Assembly: GCA_014239355.1 (NCBI GenBank)
Contig: JAAZYZ010000015.1
Coordinates: 1 to 53,907 of the forward strand
Length of the DNA stretch: 53,907 nucleotides
Reading direction: 5' to 3'
From: Fidelibacterota bacterium
GTDB taxonomy: Bacteria > Marinisomatota > Marinisomatia > SCGC-AAA003-L08 > TMED6
Of this stretch, positions 51,392-53,907 are shown in pieces. Position 1 is the stretch's first letter. Each line of letters opens with the position of its first letter. Position numbers and translations under genes: made by a program. The notes under the pieces are model-generated. The model saw nothing but the letters and a program-made list of their open reading frames with translations. It ran no database searches and was not told the origin of the DNA.

Positions 51392-53624
51392 TATTCAAAA
51401 ATATCAATTTTTAATATTTTTTGTTATATGTCTGGGCTTTTTAATGTCCCAGGCATATAATATATCTGGTATAGTACTTGATTTAGAATCAAGAATTCCA
51501 ATAGAGAATGTTAATATTTATATTGAAGATTCTGATGTGGGTACTATAACTGATACTAAAGGTTATTTTAATTTGTTTGTGGATAGTTCATCAGTAAATA
51601 GCCTTGATATCAGTATTGAAAGGATTGGATACAAAAAAGAAATTATAGATATTAATTTATCAAAAAGTACAATTAATATTGGTACAGTTTATTTAAAAAA
51701 TAAGTTTTTAGAATTAGAGTCAACACATATTCATTCGCATATAGGCGAAACAAATCAAATGTCAGATATTTCATTAAGTGGTCAAAAACTAAATAATAAT
51801 TTTTCTAGTAACATAGCTAACACATTATCTAATCAGCCTAATATTGGAGTGAATTCTTTTGGGACGGTAACATCAAAACCTGTGCTTCGAGGGTATTCTG
51901 GAGATCGTTTTTTACTTACAAAAGATGGTAATAAATCAGGAGATTTATCTCAATCATCAATTGATCATGTTATTACTTTAGATATGACTGAAGTTAGTGA
52001 AATTGCAATTATTAGAGGACCTAAGTCACTAGTTTATGGTGCAAATGCTATAGGTGGAGTCATTAATACAGCTGTTATTGGGGATCCAAAATTAAGAGCT
52101 GATAAATTTTATAAGAAATTTTTTGTTGGTGGAGAATCTTTTAATAAGGGATTATATGGAAATATGGTCTTATATATTCCAATAAAAGATAATCAGATTA
52201 ATGTACTTGTTAGTAATGGCAACACACAAAATCAATCTAGTCCAATAGGAGAATTAGAAAATACATATTCTAAAACATCTAATTATAAATTAGGATTCAC
52301 AACATATAGGCAACATCGATATATAAACTTTATTATTGAAAATTTTAATATAGATTATGGTATTCCTCCTAGTGAAGAGGGTCATATAAATGGAGTAGAT
52401 ATAGAACTTATTAAAAACACTTTTCAAATTAATTATCATCAAGATTTTTCACACTACAAATTTAACCAACTTAATATTAAGTATAATTTTATTGATTATG
52501 CGCATAAGGAATTTGAAAATAATTTAGATTATTCTACAGTTTCTTTATCAAAAATGACGCATAATTTTAAAGTTGAATTTAAATCTTTTAATTCAATAGT
52601 TGGTTCTGAATTCAGTTATTATCAATTTTTACCTGGTGGATTTTATTGGACACCTCAAACTGATGAGTTGGATTTATCTTTATATGCGTTTTATGAAAGA
52701 GAATCGAGTCATTTTGATTTATTAGGTTCTTTTAGATTAGGTTATTTGTCAATATTTCCAGAAAAAGATAATCTTTCTTTTTCAAATTTAGATATTGAAG
52801 AAGTTAAAGATAGAAATTTTAAATATTTTTCTTCTTCGGTAGGTGTAAGAAAGTTTATTGATAAATTTGAGTTTAATACTTGGATAATGAATACTATGAA
52901 AGCTCCTAAAGTAGAAGAATTATATTCAGATGGTCCTCATCTTGGGTCGTATTCTTATGAAATTGGAGAACCTAATCTTGAATTAGAGAAAATATATGGA
53001 ATAGAATCTTCAATTGGTTATAATGGAAAAACAATCAAATCCTCATTAATTGGGTTTTATAATTATAGTCCTTATTATTATCAAATGATAAAAATGGGAG
53101 AATGTGATGAGGAATTTATTCCAGGCGAGTCACATCCTTGTGCAGGTGCTGATTATATTGAATGGGGTAGTGGTTCATCTGGTTGGTTATATAAATATCA
53201 GACTAAGGGAGTTGAATCATTAATTAAAGGTTTAGAATTTAATTTAGGTTACCAATATAAAACATTTAGTATTCGTTATGATTTTTCTTTAGTTAGAGGA
53301 GATGATTTAACAAATAATATACCTTTATCATATATTAATCCAGATAAACAAATTTTAAATTTAGCCTACAGTAAAAATTATATTAATTATAATATGAGAT
53401 TATCTAAGGTTCATTCTCAAAATAGACTTGGTGAGTTTGAAAAATTTACTGACTCATCCTTTTTAATGGATTTTATAGTGAGTTATAATAAAGGTAATCA
53501 AAATATCACAATTCAATTTAATAATATCTTAAATACAGAGTATTATAATCATTTATCAAAGTTAAAAACTATTACTCCTGAAGCGGGCAGAAATATAATA
53601 ATTTCTTATAAGAGATTTTTTTAG
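51375..53624 (+). CDS. TonB-dependent receptor, probably for metal (ZnuD-like)
   Basis: After a signal peptide (LIFFVICLGFLMSQA) comes a carboxypeptidase-regulatory-like domain (about 28-110: ISGIVLDLESRIPIENVNIY), then the plug (about 130-235, with SNQPNIGVNSFG, PVLRGYSGDRF and IIRGPKSLVYGANAIGG), then a barrel to the terminal ISYKRFF. A large extracellular loop carries a cysteine pair (GECDEEFIPGESHPCAG), as in ZnuD-type zinc receptors. The start may be GTG at 51375 or TTG at 51384, both inside the preceding gene. Zinc uptake is inferred from the loop and from the His-rich lipoprotein encoded next to it. Confidence 0.87.
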   Translation: MLPLNNIQKYQFLIFFVICLGFLMSQAYNISGIVLDLESRIPIENVNIYIEDSDVGTITDTKGYFNLFVDSSSVNSLDISIERIGYKKEIIDINLSKSTINIGTVYLKNKFLELESTHIHSHIGETNQMSDISLSGQKLNNNFSSNIANTLSNQPNIGVNSFGTVTSKPVLRGYSGDRFLLTKDGNKSGDLSQSSIDHVITLDMTEVSEIAIIRGPKSLVYGANAIGGVINTAVIGDPKLRADKFYKKFFVGGESFNKGLYGNMVLYIPIKDNQINVLVSNGNTQNQSSPIGELENTYSKTSNYKLGFTTYRQHRYINFIIENFNIDYGIPPSEEGHINGVDIELIKNTFQINYHQDFSHYKFNQLNIKYNFIDYAHKEFENNLDYSTVSLSKMTHNFKVEFKSFNSIVGSEFSYYQFLPGGFYWTPQTDELDLSLYAFYERESSHFDLLGSFRLGYLSIFPEKDNLSFSNLDIEEVKDRNFKYFSSSVGVRKFIDKFEFNTWIMNTMKAPKVEELYSDGPHLGSYSYEIGEPNLELEKIYGIESSIGYNGKTIKSSLIGFYNYSPYYYQMIKMGECDEEFIPGESHPCAGADYIEWGSGSSGWLYKYQTKGVESLIKGLEFNLGYQYKTFSIRYDFSLVRGDDLTNNIPLSYINPDKQILNLAYSKNYINYNMRLSKVHSQNRLGEFEKFTDSSFLMDFIVSYNKGNQNITIQFNNILNTEYYNHLSKLKTITPEAGRNIIISYKRFF

Positions 53625-53676
53625 TTTGATATTCGATTGAATCTTTTTTTAAATTTATTGAAGTTTAGGAGAAACA

Positions 53677-53901
53677 ATGTTTAGACAGTATTTTTTATCT
53701 CTTTTAAGATGGAGTCTTAGGTTCCATGGTGTTTTACATGTAGGTCATGTATATACTGATGTTGTTGCACAAAATTGGTCAGGAGTTGCAATTGGATCTT
53801 ATATCATTGCAGTTGAGCTCTTATCAAGTTTTTTAATTCCAAATGAGCATATTCATTTCAAAGGAGTTAAAACTGAAGTTCATGAAAAATGTGATGATTA
53901 A
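53677..53901 (+). CDS. Small His-containing hydrophobic protein, unknown
   Basis: A 74-residue protein with an intact start (TTAGGAG ribosome site) and stop. It has one hydrophobic segment (SYIIAVELLSSFLI) and scattered histidines (RFHGVLHVGHVY, NEHIHFKGV, EVHEKCDD). I do not recognise it. Its place after the TonB receptor and the histidine content suggest that it belongs to the same metal-related module. Confidence 0.5.
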   Translation: MFRQYFLSLLRWSLRFHGVLHVGHVYTDVVAQNWSGVAIGSYIIAVELLSSFLIPNEHIHFKGVKTEVHEKCDD

Positions 53902-53907
53902 AAGTTA

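Overview
The window is 53.9 kb of AT-rich, gene-dense bacterial DNA. Three secreted proteins end in paired EF-hand, dockerin-like domains (pattern DxNxDGxxNxxDI...), and there are TonB-dependent and beta-barrel outer-membrane proteins and a Wzx/Wzy-type surface polysaccharide locus. This points to a Gram-negative marine lineage of the FCB group. Candidatus Marinimicrobia (SAR406) is my best guess from protein style; no rRNA or marker gene is present to prove it.

Region by region. (1) 1-5590: housekeeping and secreted proteins: a truncated S51 peptidase, an M64-like metalloprotease, a DUF454 membrane protein, a heme oxygenase, a 2,4-dienoyl-CoA-reductase-like SDR, leucyl aminopeptidase, and a CAU-anticodon tRNA. 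(2) 5610-8544: a TagD-like nucleotidyltransferase, a fused ATP sulfurylase/APS kinase and CysQ, i.e. sulfate activation and PAP turnover, placed directly before the polysaccharide locus. (3) 8566-29507: a nearly continuous plus-strand polysaccharide operon: CpsB phosphatase, an SLBB export protein broken by an in-frame TAG, a Wzc-type tyrosine kinase, a NeuB-like synthase, RmlB/A/C, a WbpA/E/B/D-like set for a diacetamido uronic acid, Wzx, Wzy, two glycosyltransferase-like proteins, a WbpI-like 2-epimerase, an initiating sugar transferase, UDP-glucose dehydrogenase and GalE. (4) 29509-31871: a small nucleotidyltransferase and glmS.

(5) 31909-40704 is the unusual part: an accessory array of mostly secreted repeat proteins (a 12-copy 8-residue repeat protein, MORN and YwqK-like proteins, an LRR-dockerin protein, unknowns) inserted between glmS and a UDP-xylose synthase gene. 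Several genes share almost identical upstream leaders and signal peptides but carry unrelated mature parts. Their 3' ends are joined to a recurring tag (TAACCCCTTTCCCTTAAAAC-like), and the gaps hold diverged copies of one intergenic module. These modules carry nested inverted repeats, a short open frame whose last residues match the GlmS C-terminus, and minus-strand remnants of a small HTH-like gene. The layout suggests repeated insertion or cassette exchange downstream of glmS. No integrase or transposase is visible in the window.

(6) 40705-46648: UDP-xylose synthase, a barrel-like protein, DUF3228, a lone phage Gp157-like protein, CYTH, Mpo1/DUF962, a secreted esterase with a dockerin-like tail, and DUF1295. 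(7) 46730-50517: a tight operon of Na/Pi cotransporter, ArsC arsenate reductase, porin-like barrel and aquaporin, read as phosphate/arsenate handling with arsenite leaving through the aquaporin. (8) 50544-53901: a metal-uptake-like module of a small His-rich secreted protein, a His/acid-rich lipoprotein, a TonB-dependent receptor and a small His-containing protein; zinc is the likeliest substrate by inference.
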